From positions 1 through 7,847 of the forward strand of contig JAKCBB010000022.1 of the NCBI GenBank assembly GCA_021839365.1: a stretch of 7,847 bases of DNA, written 5' to 3'. Source of the DNA: a bacterium (GTDB lineage: Bacteria > Patescibacteriota > Minisyncoccia > UBA6257 > Colwellbacteraceae). The translations under genes and the position numbers were made by a program. The notes under the pieces were generated by a model. The model saw only the letters and a list, made by a program, of their open reading frames with translations. It had not been told where the DNA came from and ran no database searches. Every line of letters begins with the position of its first letter. The stretch's first letter is position 1. Positions 1 to 4,639 of the stretch are shown here, piece after piece.

Positions 1-105
1 GTCGGCGAGATCGTTCTCGCGCGGTACCCCAACATCTACAACGACTTTACCGTCGAGGTTATCGACGGCCTGCCTTGCTACAAGCCAGGCAGAAGCAAAG
101 TCTGA
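1..105 (+). CDS. C-terminal end of an unidentified protein (5' partial)
   Basis: Frame 1 is open from the window edge for 34 codons and ends with TGA at 103-105. The visible tail contains ARYPNIYNDF and ends in GRSKV. I do not recognise the family, and the tail shows no membrane segment or catalytic motif. It is taken as real because a perfect intrinsic terminator begins 6 bp after the stop and the sequence reads as ordinary coding sequence. It also shows TGA used as a normal stop in this genome, because readthrough would run straight into the terminator stem. Confidence 0.6.
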   Translation, partial: VGEIVLARYPNIYNDFTVEVIDGLPCYKPGRSKV

Positions 106-111
106 ACCCAC

Positions 112-151
112 AGGCGTTTTCCAAGATATGGAAAACGCCTTTTCCTTTATT
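112..151 (+). terminator. Intrinsic terminator of the upstream gene
   Basis: A perfect 11-bp stem, AGGCGTTTTCC (112-122) with GGAAAACGCCT (130-140), closes a 7-nt loop and is followed by a T-rich run (140-151). It lies directly after the stop at 105 and separates that gene from the promoter at 175. Confidence 0.9.
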
Positions 152-174
152 TAAGCCATTTTTCGGCCTTAAAA

Positions 175-203
175 TTGACTTTTTAGCCGGTTTATGCTAT
201 ACT
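175..203 (+). promoter_or_regulatory. Sigma70-type promoter of the 3D-domain gene
   Basis: TTGACT (175-180) and TATACT (198-203) are separated by exactly 17 bp. Transcription would start near 210. This rules out the in-frame ATG at 194, which lies upstream of the -10 element, and sets the translation start at the ATG at 254 with a leader of about 44 nt. In that leader, CTCCC (222-226) can pair with GGGAG (233-237). This would cover the only purine-rich stretch (232-237), which is itself about 16 nt from the ATG and so a poor Shine-Dalgarno site. Confidence 0.7.
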
Positions 204-253
204 TGGCTTCAGTAATAAAGACTCCCTTAACGGGGAGATTTTTATTACCTACC

Positions 254-700
254 ATGGGTAAACGCAAATACCTGGTAGTCACGGCTCTTCTAGTGGTCTT
301 GTGGACCAGTAAGATCGGCGTGATGCAGGGAGAGGTCGAACAACCGGTATTGGCAGACTCTAACTTGAGCTCCACTACCGCACTTTTAAACCAAAACCCC
401 GTTTCGATTTCGGTCGCGGAGATGCGCACAATAACCGCCTACTCCTGTACCGATGTCCAATGCGGGCCAATCCCCCTCACCACCGCGTCCGGCCAGCGTG
501 TCAGGGACGGCATAGTTGCCGCGAACTGGCTGCCCTTCGGGACAAAGATAAGAATCCCGGAGATCTTCGGCGGCAAAGTCTTTGTTGTTGAAGACCGAAC
601 GGCACCCCAATACGGAAACCGGGTCGATGTTTGGTTCCCATCAACCACAGAAGCTATTAATTTTGGCATTCACCGTACTACCGTGGAGATTCTCGATTAA
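254..700 (+). CDS. 3D-domain (double-psi beta-barrel) exported protein
   Basis: 148 residues starting at the ATG at 254, because the promoter -10 element excludes the upstream in-frame ATG at 194. Residues 1-5 are basic (MGKRK) and residues 6-18 are hydrophobic, which gives a signal peptide or N-terminal anchor. Residues 58-147 match the 3D domain: TAYS (61-64), TTASG (76-80), DGIVAANWLPFGTKI (85-99), VVEDR (111-115) and NRVDVWF (122-128) ending in VEIL. The family is a double-psi beta-barrel named for three conserved aspartates and is related to the catalytic domain of MltA lytic transglycosylases and to Bacillus YuiC, so a role in peptidoglycan is plausible. D114 and D125 are clear. The third position is uncertain, because the usual aspartate-containing stretch after TAYS reads SCTDVQCGPIP with two cysteines (C65, C70). 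It is monocistronic, with its own promoter and terminator. The fold is fairly sure; the activity is not shown. Confidence 0.8.
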   Translation: MGKRKYLVVTALLVVLWTSKIGVMQGEVEQPVLADSNLSSTTALLNQNPVSISVAEMRTITAYSCTDVQCGPIPLTTASGQRVRDGIVAANWLPFGTKIRIPEIFGGKVFVVEDRTAPQYGNRVDVWFPSTTEAINFGIHRTTVEILD

Positions 701-718
701 ATTCAGGGAAGATCCAGC

Positions 719-748
719 AAAAACTCCCGCCAGATGGCGGGAGTTTTT
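719..748 (+). terminator. Intrinsic terminator of the 3D-domain gene
   Basis: A 13-bp perfect stem, AAAAACTCCCGCC (719-731) with GGCGGGAGTTTTT (736-748), encloses an AGAT tetraloop, and the 3' arm ends in five T residues. It lies 18 bp after the stop codon at 700. Confidence 0.92.
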
Positions 749-783
749 GGTTCACGCTTTTTATTAACGAGAAGGAGATGCAC

Positions 784-812
784 TAGTCACCAATAATTTG
801 TTCTGCTACAAT
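784..812 (+). promoter_or_regulatory. Promoter of tRNA-Leu (extended -10)
   Basis: TACAAT (807-812) is preceded by TGC, giving an extended -10 (TGN). A weak -35, TAGTCA (784-789, 4 of 6 matches), lies 17 bp upstream. Predicted initiation near 819 gives a 7-nt leader before the mature tRNA 5' end at 826, a normal arrangement for a single tRNA gene. Confidence 0.6.
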
Positions 813-825
813 CGGTTTTAGTTAC

Positions 826-909
826 GCGCGGGTGGCGAAATTGGCAGACGCGCTACCTTGAGGTGGTAGTTCCCGCAAGGGATTGGAGGTTCGAGTCCTC
901 TCCCGCGCA
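826..909 (+). tRNA. tRNA-Leu (anticodon GAG)
   Basis: The acceptor stem is GCGCGGG (826-832) with CCCGCGC (902-908), with discriminator A909. The anticodon arm is CTACC-TTGAGGT-GGTAG, giving anticodon GAG. A long class II variable arm, TCCC-GCAA-GGGA, identifies leucine. The T arm has the TTCGAGT loop. The 3' CCA is not encoded; CTA follows the discriminator, so CCA must be added by a nucleotidyltransferase. It reads CTC and CTT codons. Confidence 0.97.
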
Positions 910-915
910 CTATAA

Positions 916-949
916 ACAAAAAAGAACGCCGAACGGCGCTCTTTTTTGT
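916..949. terminator. Bidirectional terminator shared by tRNA-Leu and rplS
   Basis: ACAAAAAAGAACGCC (916-930) pairs with GGCGCTCTTTTTTGT (935-949) around a GAAC loop, with a single A.C mismatch. Each strand has a six-T run on its 3' arm, so it can end both tRNA-Leu (+) and rplS (-), which converge here. Confidence 0.88.
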
Positions 950-970
950 CTACCCCATAATCGCCTTAAA

Positions 971-1300
971 TCAGGCCGCTATCGCGTCGAACTTCCTCTT
1001 GGCTTTTTTGGCCGAGAGAGTGCGGAGGTAATAAAGCTTCGAGCGGTGAATTTTTTTCGGACTTGAAATAACTTCAACTTTATTGATAAGAGGAGAACGT
1101 ATCGGATAAACTTTTTCAACCCCGACTCCGGCAACCGTGGCTCTCACGGTGAACGTAGCCCCGGCTTCGCTTCCGTGCTTTCTCGCCAAAACGCGGCCGC
1201 GGAAAATGCTGGAACGCTCGCGATCCTTGTCTTTAACGACTTCGAAAACTTTTACTTCGGCTCCGGGCTTTATTTTATTCAATATCTCCTGCTTAATCAT
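971..1300 (-). CDS. rplS: 50S ribosomal protein L19
   Basis: 109 residues, close to the usual 110-120. L19 sits at the interface between the 30S and 50S subunits. Recognisable family stretches are the early KPGAEVKV (11-18), the RSSIFRGRVLARK stretch (29-41), the ATVAGVGVEKVYPIRSP stretch (54-70) and the C-terminal KVRRAKLYYLR-like segment, here HRSKLYYLR (85-93) followed by basic residues. The start is the ATG at 1298-1300. An in-frame TAA lies four codons upstream with no other start codon between, so the N-terminus cannot be longer. It ends with TGA. No Shine-Dalgarno sequence precedes it, and the promoter leaves at most a few nucleotides of leader. It is transcribed alone and shares its terminator with tRNA-Leu. 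Confidence 0.97.
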   Translation of the reverse strand: MIKQEILNKIKPGAEVKVFEVVKDKDRERSSIFRGRVLARKHGSEAGATFTVRATVAGVGVEKVYPIRSPLINKVEVISSPKKIHRSKLYYLRTLSAKKAKRKFDAIAA

Positions 1301-1309
1301 GACTGGGTA

Positions 1310-1339
1310 ATATTAGCTGGAAATCCGGCATAATGTCAA
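1310..1339 (-). promoter_or_regulatory. Promoter of rplS with almost no 5' leader
   Basis: On the - strand, TTGACA (1339-1334) is a perfect -35, followed by an 18-bp spacer and TAATAT (1315-1310). The sequence upstream of the -35 is A/T-rich (about 1340-1355), like an UP element. Initiation at the usual distance falls near 1303, about 3 nt before the ATG at 1300. Confidence 0.6.
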
Positions 1340-1366
1340 TTTCTCGATAAAAAATGCGGAATACGT

Positions 1367-1516
1367 TTAACAACATACCCACGGCAAGTATTCTATGGTC
1401 TTACGATCATCATACATCTCTGTTCCGGCCGCAACCACCGTAATGCCGCGTGGATGTCTTCGATGGTCGCCTGCGTAATTCTCTCCCTTATCTCCGATAT
1501 ATATTTTTGTCCACAA
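1367..1516 (-). other. Possible 49-residue ORF with TTG start (uncertain)
   Basis: Between rluA-family and rplS genes on the - strand, a frame runs from TTG (1514-1516) to TAA (1367-1369), begins 4 bp after the pseudouridine synthase stop, and contains ITVVAAGTEMYDDRKTIEYL. The composition looks protein-like, but there is no Shine-Dalgarno site, the start codon is weak and I recognise no family. It could be a small cotranscribed gene, a decayed remnant or chance. The rest of this roughly 220-bp gap holds only the rplS promoter. Confidence 0.2.
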
Positions 1517-1520
1517 AAAC

Positions 1521-2246
1521 TTATTTTTCGCGTACTAGTTTGGATAAGACTTTTTCCAATTCCTCCGGTAAATCAGCGGAAATTTTAACCATCTTACCTG
1601 AAGCCGCGGGGAACTCTATCGAGTCCGCGTGGAGAAACTGACGCTCCAGTCCCAAAGTATCTCCGCTTCCGCCATAGAGCCTGTCTCCCACAACCGGGTA
1701 GCCGATCGAAAATAAATGAACGCGGATTTGATGCGTGCGTCCGGTAAGCGGCGTCGCTTCGACAAGCGTATATTCCTTTCCTTCGAAAAACAACCTTTTT
1801 TTGACCTTGTATTCCGTAACCGCTTCTTTAACGTCCTTCATCTTCCTGCCTCCGACTACGCGTTTTACCGTATTCGGCTTCAACCCTATCGGCTTGTCTA
1901 TAATCCCGGATTCATTTTTAACTTTTCCCCTCACGAGAGCGAGATACGTTTTTTTTATTTTATGATTCTGAAAAAGGTTTTTAAGATACAAGAAATACTC
2001 CTGTGTCCTGGGGATAAGAATTACGCCGGACGTTTCTTTATCCAGCCTATGCACTATTCCGGGCCTGGCTTCCGGATCGTCGCCTACTTTTTTGACCTCC
2101 GGGTAATTTTCAACAGCCCAATCAGACAGCGTTTCTTCTTTTTCCCCGCTTTTTTCGGAAACGGCGGTTTTATGCATTAAAAGTCCCGCTGGTTTATTCA
2201 CTGCAATGAAATCCGGAGATTCATAAATAACTTCCGGCTCGCTCAT
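1521..2246 (-). CDS. RluA-family pseudouridine synthase
   Basis: 241 residues. It isomerises uridine to pseudouridine in structured RNA, in this family usually 23S rRNA (RluC/RluD) or rRNA and tRNA (RluA). Motif I is HRLDKETSG (66-74), with D69 the expected catalytic aspartate. The family stretch GRTHQIRVH spans 169-177, VVGDRLYG spans 185-192, and the HA..IEF end motif lies at 206-212. There is no N-terminal S4 RNA-binding domain, so the architecture is closer to RluA or to short RluD-like proteins, and the exact target uridine cannot be given. The ATG overlaps the TGA of the upstream DUF488 gene as ATGA, which indicates translational coupling and explains the lack of a separate promoter. 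The stop is TAA at 1521-1523. No convincing terminator follows. Confidence 0.93.
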   Translation of the reverse strand: MSEPEVIYESPDFIAVNKPAGLLMHKTAVSEKSGEKEETLSDWAVENYPEVKKVGDDPEARPGIVHRLDKETSGVILIPRTQEYFLYLKNLFQNHKIKKTYLALVRGKVKNESGIIDKPIGLKPNTVKRVVGGRKMKDVKEAVTEYKVKKRLFFEGKEYTLVEATPLTGRTHQIRVHLFSIGYPVVGDRLYGGSGDTLGLERQFLHADSIEFPAASGKMVKISADLPEELEKVLSKLVREK

Positions 2247-2584
2247 AGTTTCAAAAAGCCCTTAAGCGCATTGGCATTATTGAAACGTTCTTCCTTGGAG
2301 CCGTATAGAATCGTAACCGTCCCCTTTTCAGCCAAAGACCTTATCCTGTTTAAAAACTCTTTTTTGCTTTTTAACTCGCCGCGGTATTTTTTCTTAAACT
2401 CCGGCCATTTTTGGGGATCATGGCCGAACCATTTTCTCAACTCCGCGCTTGGAGCAGCCTCCTTCATCCAGATATCGACTTTAGCCTTTTCTTTGGTTAA
2501 TCCGCGTGGCCAAAGACCGTCTATAAGAATTCTTTTTCCGTCAGTTTTCTCCGGTTTCTCGTAAACGCGCTTAAGCTTAAGCAT
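2243..2584 (-). CDS. DUF488 (YeaO-like) family protein
   Basis: 113 residues, the usual size for the short YeaO-like branch of DUF488. Family signatures seen: KRVYEKP (5-11), a DGLWPRGL stretch (22-29), the APSAELRKWFGHDP block (44-57) and TILYGSKEE (91-99). The biochemical role of the family is not established; it is a small cytosolic protein. The start is the ATG at 2582-2584, fixed by an in-frame TAG two codons upstream. It is first in a two-gene unit, with its TGA overlapping the ATG of the pseudouridine synthase. The promoter sits so close that predicted +1 is the A of the ATG. Confidence 0.9.
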   Translation of the reverse strand: MLKLKRVYEKPEKTDGKRILIDGLWPRGLTKEKAKVDIWMKEAAPSAELRKWFGHDPQKWPEFKKKYRGELKSKKEFLNRIRSLAEKGTVTILYGSKEERFNNANALKGFLKL

Positions 2585-2590
2585 GACCTA

Positions 2591-2619
2591 AGTATAGAAA
2601 CTAGAAACTCAAAAGGCAA
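2591..2619 (-). promoter_or_regulatory. Promoter of the DUF488-pseudouridine synthase unit, predicted leaderless
   Basis: On the - strand, TTGCCT (2619-2614) and TATACT (2596-2591) are separated by 17 bp. Six bases (TAGGTC) then precede the ATG, so +1 at standard spacing is base 2584, the first base of the start codon. The -35 lies inside a heptanucleotide array. Confidence 0.6.
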
Positions 2620-2680
2620 AACTTAAAACTCAAAACAGGTTACGTAAGTTTTAAGTTTTTATTTGTGGTTTTGAATTTTC
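2597..2680. repeat. Mirrored degenerate heptanucleotide array
   Basis: Positions 2597-2638 read as six consecutive 7-bp units on + (for example GAAACTC, AAAACTT, AAAACTC). Positions 2646-2680 read as five 7-bp units of the opposite orientation (AAGTTTT twice, then TATTTGT, GGTTTTG and AATTTTC). The two halves contain a perfect 13-bp inverted repeat (2618-2630 with 2647-2659) around a 16-nt centre, so the region can form an A/T-rich hairpin. It separates the DUF488 promoter from tRNA-Val. Function is unknown. Confidence 0.7.
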
Positions 2681-2682
2681 TT

Positions 2683-2757
2683 TGGTGCGCCCATGAAGGA
2701 TCGAACTTCAGACCTCTTCGATGTCAACGAAGCGCTCTACCACTGAGCTATGGGCGC
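2683..2757 (-). tRNA. tRNA-Val (anticodon GAC), CCA encoded
   Basis: On the - strand, the acceptor stem is GCGCCCA (2757-2751) with TGGGCGC (2693-2687), discriminator A2686, and an encoded CCA at 2685-2683. The D arm is AGCTCAGTGGTAGAGC. The anticodon arm is CTTCG-TTGACAT-CGAAG, giving GAC for valine (GTC and GTT codons). The T loop is TTCGATC. It is the only one of the three tRNAs here with an encoded CCA. Confidence 0.97.
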
Positions 2758-2819
2758 TGATTAGGGATTAGCCCCCAGGGATGAACCGTAACCGGTATAT
2801 CCTATTTATAATAGCCAAT

Positions 2820-2861
2820 CACCCGCTAGCGGCCAGTTGCCGTTTGCCAGTCGCTAGTTAG
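2820..2861. repeat. Second heptanucleotide-periodic array between tRNA-Val and tRNA-Ile
   Basis: Five adjacent 7-bp units on + each end in GC: CACCCGC, TAGCGGC, CAGTTGC, CGTTTGC and CAGTCGC, followed by TAGTTAG. The array ends at the base just past the tRNA-Ile 3' discriminator. The rest of the 104-bp spacer (2758-2861) shows no convincing - strand promoter for tRNA-Val, so the two tRNAs may be cotranscribed. Confidence 0.55.
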
Positions 2862-2933
2862 TGGGCACACCAGGGATCGAACCTGGGACCTCTGTCTTAT
2901 CAGGACAGCGTTCTACCACTGAACTATGTGCCC
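2862..2933 (-). tRNA. tRNA-Ile (anticodon GAT)
   Basis: On the - strand, the acceptor stem is GGGCACA (2933-2927) with TGTGCCC (2869-2863), discriminator A2862. The anticodon arm is CTGTC-CTGATAA-GACAG, giving GAT for isoleucine (ATC and ATT). The T arm is CCAGG-TTCGATC-CCTGG. CCA is not encoded; CTA follows the discriminator, as in the tRNA-Leu of this window. It starts 25 bp after the stop of the small membrane protein gene, with no terminator between, so it may be processed from the pilO transcript. Confidence 0.97.
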
Positions 2934-2958
2934 TTGCTATACGCAAGGAAGAAAGCTT

Positions 2959-3156
2959 CTAGAGCCCCAGATTCCTAGCGCCTTCTATATTAAAGTTGAT
3001 GCCTTGCGCGCTTTTCTCGTTAGGAGCAAGCGCGTTTAAAAGATTATGGCTTAAAAACTTGAATGTGTAAATAACGAAAAAAAGCAGGGCAACGAAGAAA
3101 ACCACCGCCAGAACGAGTAATATATTTTCTATTTTACTGACTTTGCCCCGTTCCAT
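2959..3156 (-). CDS. Small single-pass membrane protein downstream of pilO
   Basis: 65 residues. The basic N-terminus (MERGKVSK) is followed by one strongly hydrophobic segment at about 11-32, suggesting N-in topology with a short outer tail (33-65) ending in FNIEGARNLGL. I recognise no family. The ATG at 3154-3156 lies 23 nt inside the 3' end of pilO, so the two are translationally linked, and it lacks a clear Shine-Dalgarno site. The position suggests an accessory part of the type IV pilus inner-membrane complex, the place where pilP or a substitute might be expected, but it has no lipoprotein signal and is far shorter than PilP. That role is inference. The stop is TAG. Confidence 0.7.
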   Translation of the reverse strand: MERGKVSKIENILLVLAVVFFVALLFFVIYTFKFLSHNLLNALAPNEKSAQGINFNIEGARNLGL

Positions 3157-3679
3157 TATCGTAAAAATACGCTTTTCCGTTTATCACGCCGCTAAGTCCG
3201 CCCGTGCCTTCGACCAAGCTCATATTGTCGATAGCGAGATAGTAACTGCTGTTTTCAACGTCCTGAACGAACTTCGTTATATTAGCGTAAGATCCCTGAA
3301 CGCTTATTTCAAATTCGACATAATTAAGATTATTAGCGCTTTTTTGCCCCTCGGCCCCGAATTGGAAAGCGACGTTTACCCCGTCCCTCGTTCCTATTGC
3401 ATCTATCGTATTAGAAAGAACAAGCACATTGGACTTCGAGGGAAGAGTTGAAGATAATTGGGACTCATATTGTTTGGCCTCTTGCTCCTGGCCGCGAAGG
3501 TTGGAAATTTGCGCCACTTCGGAGTTTAAGAGGGCATTTTCCGTTCTTGTGCGGTAGATTCTCTGAGAAGCCGTCGAAATCCTGCTCCCCAAGTAAAACA
3601 AGATGGTCGCCACGCCCGCAAGCAGTACAACTGTCATAACAACCTGAATAAGCAGTTCGCGTTTAAATTCCTTTGACAT
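3134..3679 (-). CDS. pilO: Type IV pilus inner-membrane protein PilO-like
   Basis: 181 residues starting at the ATG at 3677-3679. This start has an AAGGA Shine-Dalgarno site 7 nt upstream (3691-3687), whereas a farther in-frame start at 3727 would lie inside divergent dprA. Layout: a short cytoplasmic tail (MSKEFKRELL), a membrane helix at about 11-30, a Q/E-rich probable coiled coil (about 36-78), then an alpha/beta domain (about 85-175) with VEFEISVQGSYANITKFVQDVENS at 121-144, the usual PilO ferredoxin-like pattern. PilO pairs with PilN in the alignment complex that links the pilus motor to the pilus. pilM and pilN are not in this window, and PilO is first in its unit here. PilO sequences are weakly conserved, so the call rests on layout plus the C-terminal pattern. 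Confidence 0.75.
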   Translation of the reverse strand: MSKEFKRELLIQVVMTVVLLAGVATILFYLGSRISTASQRIYRTRTENALLNSEVAQISNLRGQEQEAKQYESQLSSTLPSKSNVLVLSNTIDAIGTRDGVNVAFQFGAEGQKSANNLNYVEFEISVQGSYANITKFVQDVENSSYYLAIDNMSLVEGTGGLSGVINGKAYFYDNGTGQSQ

Positions 3680-3714
3680 TGCTTTATCCTTTACATATAT
3701 AATAACAAACGGCT
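3673..3714. promoter_or_regulatory. Divergent pilO-dprA promoter region
   Basis: For dprA, a perfect TTGACA (3673-3678) is followed by TATATA (3696-3701, 17-bp spacer) or TATAAT (3698-3703, 19-bp spacer). Initiation falls near 3708-3710, 5-7 nt before the GTG at 3715. The -35 overlaps the pilO start codon (3677-3679). On the other strand, TATTAT (3704-3699) is a possible pilO -10, but it lacks a good -35. The start codons are only 35 bp apart, so the two promoters must interfere. Confidence 0.55.
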
Positions 3715-4608
3715 GTGAAAAACGCACGAGCGGACATTATTGATCTGGAAATAAGGCTTAGCTCTGAAAAGTATCCGCGCATTCTTCGGGAAATTCCCGA
3801 TCCGCCGGAGGTTCTGTTTATCAAAATAAAAAGAGGCGTTGTCCTTGAATTTGAAAATTCTCTGGCCATGGTCGGAACGCGTAAGGCGACAAGAAGTGGA
3901 TATGATTTAGCTTTCAAGACCGCGGCGGATTTGGGAGCGCGGGGTTTTACCATAATAAGCGGGCTGGCTTTGGGAATAGATACCGCGGCGCACAAAGGAG
4001 CGGTGTCTACGGGGACCAGGACGATAGCCATTATGGCCGGAGGGCTTGACGGCATTTATCCGCCGCAAAACAAAAAACTGGCTGATGAAATACTCGATAG
4101 CGGCGGATATTTAATTTCTGAACAGCCTCCGGGAACGCCGCCGTATAAACACAATTTTCTTCAAAGAAACCGCATAATAAGCGGGTTGTCGATGGCTACG
4201 ATAGTAGTTGAAGCTCCTAAGATATCCGGGGCAATAAATACAGCCAGGTTAGCGGCCGAACAAGGAAGAGATGTTTTTGTCTTTCCCGGTTCCGCCGACC
4301 AGCTTAATTATGCCGGCAGCAACGCCCTTATAAGGGATGGAGCAAGGCTTGTATCCGGTACTGGAGACGTGCTCGAAGACTTAGGAATAGCGGTCGAAGA
4401 AACAAAAGCAGGAAACGCGCAGAAAACCGAGTTCAAAAGCGATGCGGAAGAGGATATATACGAAGTTATTTCAGCCGCGGGAGGATCGTTACCGGTTGAC
4501 AAAATAATAGAAGCAACTAAACTGCAGCCTCAGATGGTAAGCACGGCTCTGGTAACCCTATTGGTGCGCAAACTCGTTAGAGAAGAGAGAGGAAAATATT
4601 TCATATAA
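3715..4608 (+). CDS. dprA: DNA-processing protein DprA
   Basis: 297 residues, GTG start. An in-frame TAA at 3703-3705 and the lack of other start codons force this start. DprA binds incoming single-stranded DNA and loads RecA during natural transformation. The Rossmann-type core is clear: MVGTRKATRSG (52-62), SGLALGIDTAAHKGA (82-96), GGLDGIYPPQN (109-119), LQRNRIISGLS (149-159), VVEAPKISGAINTA (164-177), VFVFPGS (187-193) and GSNALIRDGA (201-210). The C-terminal part (about 240-297) fits the winged-helix DML1-like domain, ending VRKLVREERGKYFI. There is no N-terminal SAM domain, so it is a short form that begins near YPRILREIPDPP (20-31). It lies 31 bp upstream of topA on the same strand and diverges from pilO. 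There is no Shine-Dalgarno site. Confidence 0.95.
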   Translation: MKNARADIIDLEIRLSSEKYPRILREIPDPPEVLFIKIKRGVVLEFENSLAMVGTRKATRSGYDLAFKTAADLGARGFTIISGLALGIDTAAHKGAVSTGTRTIAIMAGGLDGIYPPQNKKLADEILDSGGYLISEQPPGTPPYKHNFLQRNRIISGLSMATIVVEAPKISGAINTARLAAEQGRDVFVFPGSADQLNYAGSNALIRDGARLVSGTGDVLEDLGIAVEETKAGNAQKTEFKSDAEEDIYEVISAAGGSLPVDKIIEATKLQPQMVSTALVTLLVRKLVREERGKYFI

Positions 4609-4639
4609 GAATAATCGTACGTCCGACTAACACACCGCA

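Noticed and set aside
194..253. Upstream in-frame ATG at 194 as the start of the 3D-domain protein
   Set aside because: It lies before the -10 element TATACT (198-203) of a consensus-spaced promoter, so it would not be in the mRNA. The ATG at 254 also gives a clean basic-then-hydrophobic signal sequence.
771..786. GAAGGAG directly followed by ATG, as a possible small gene
   Set aside because: The frame is ATG CAC TAG, only two codons, and the ATG touches the Shine-Dalgarno-like bases. It lies upstream of the tRNA-Leu promoter and looks like chance.
1504..1519. TTTTTGT-CC-ACAAAAA inverted repeat after the pseudouridine synthase as a terminator
   Set aside because: A 2-nt centre is too small for a hairpin loop and the stem is almost all A/T, so termination is not supported.
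1716..2180. Long + strand open frame antisense to the pseudouridine synthase
   Set aside because: Shadow of a clearly conserved gene; the translation is F- and R-rich with no family pattern.
2934..2948. Small hairpin just before tRNA-Ile as a terminator of the pilO unit
   Set aside because: A 5-bp stem overlapping the first base of the tRNA, with no T-run; too weak.
3680..3727. Longer pilO N-terminus starting at 3727
   Set aside because: It would start inside dprA, while the ATG at 3679 has an AAGGA site 7 nt upstream and a normal short cytoplasmic tail before the membrane helix.
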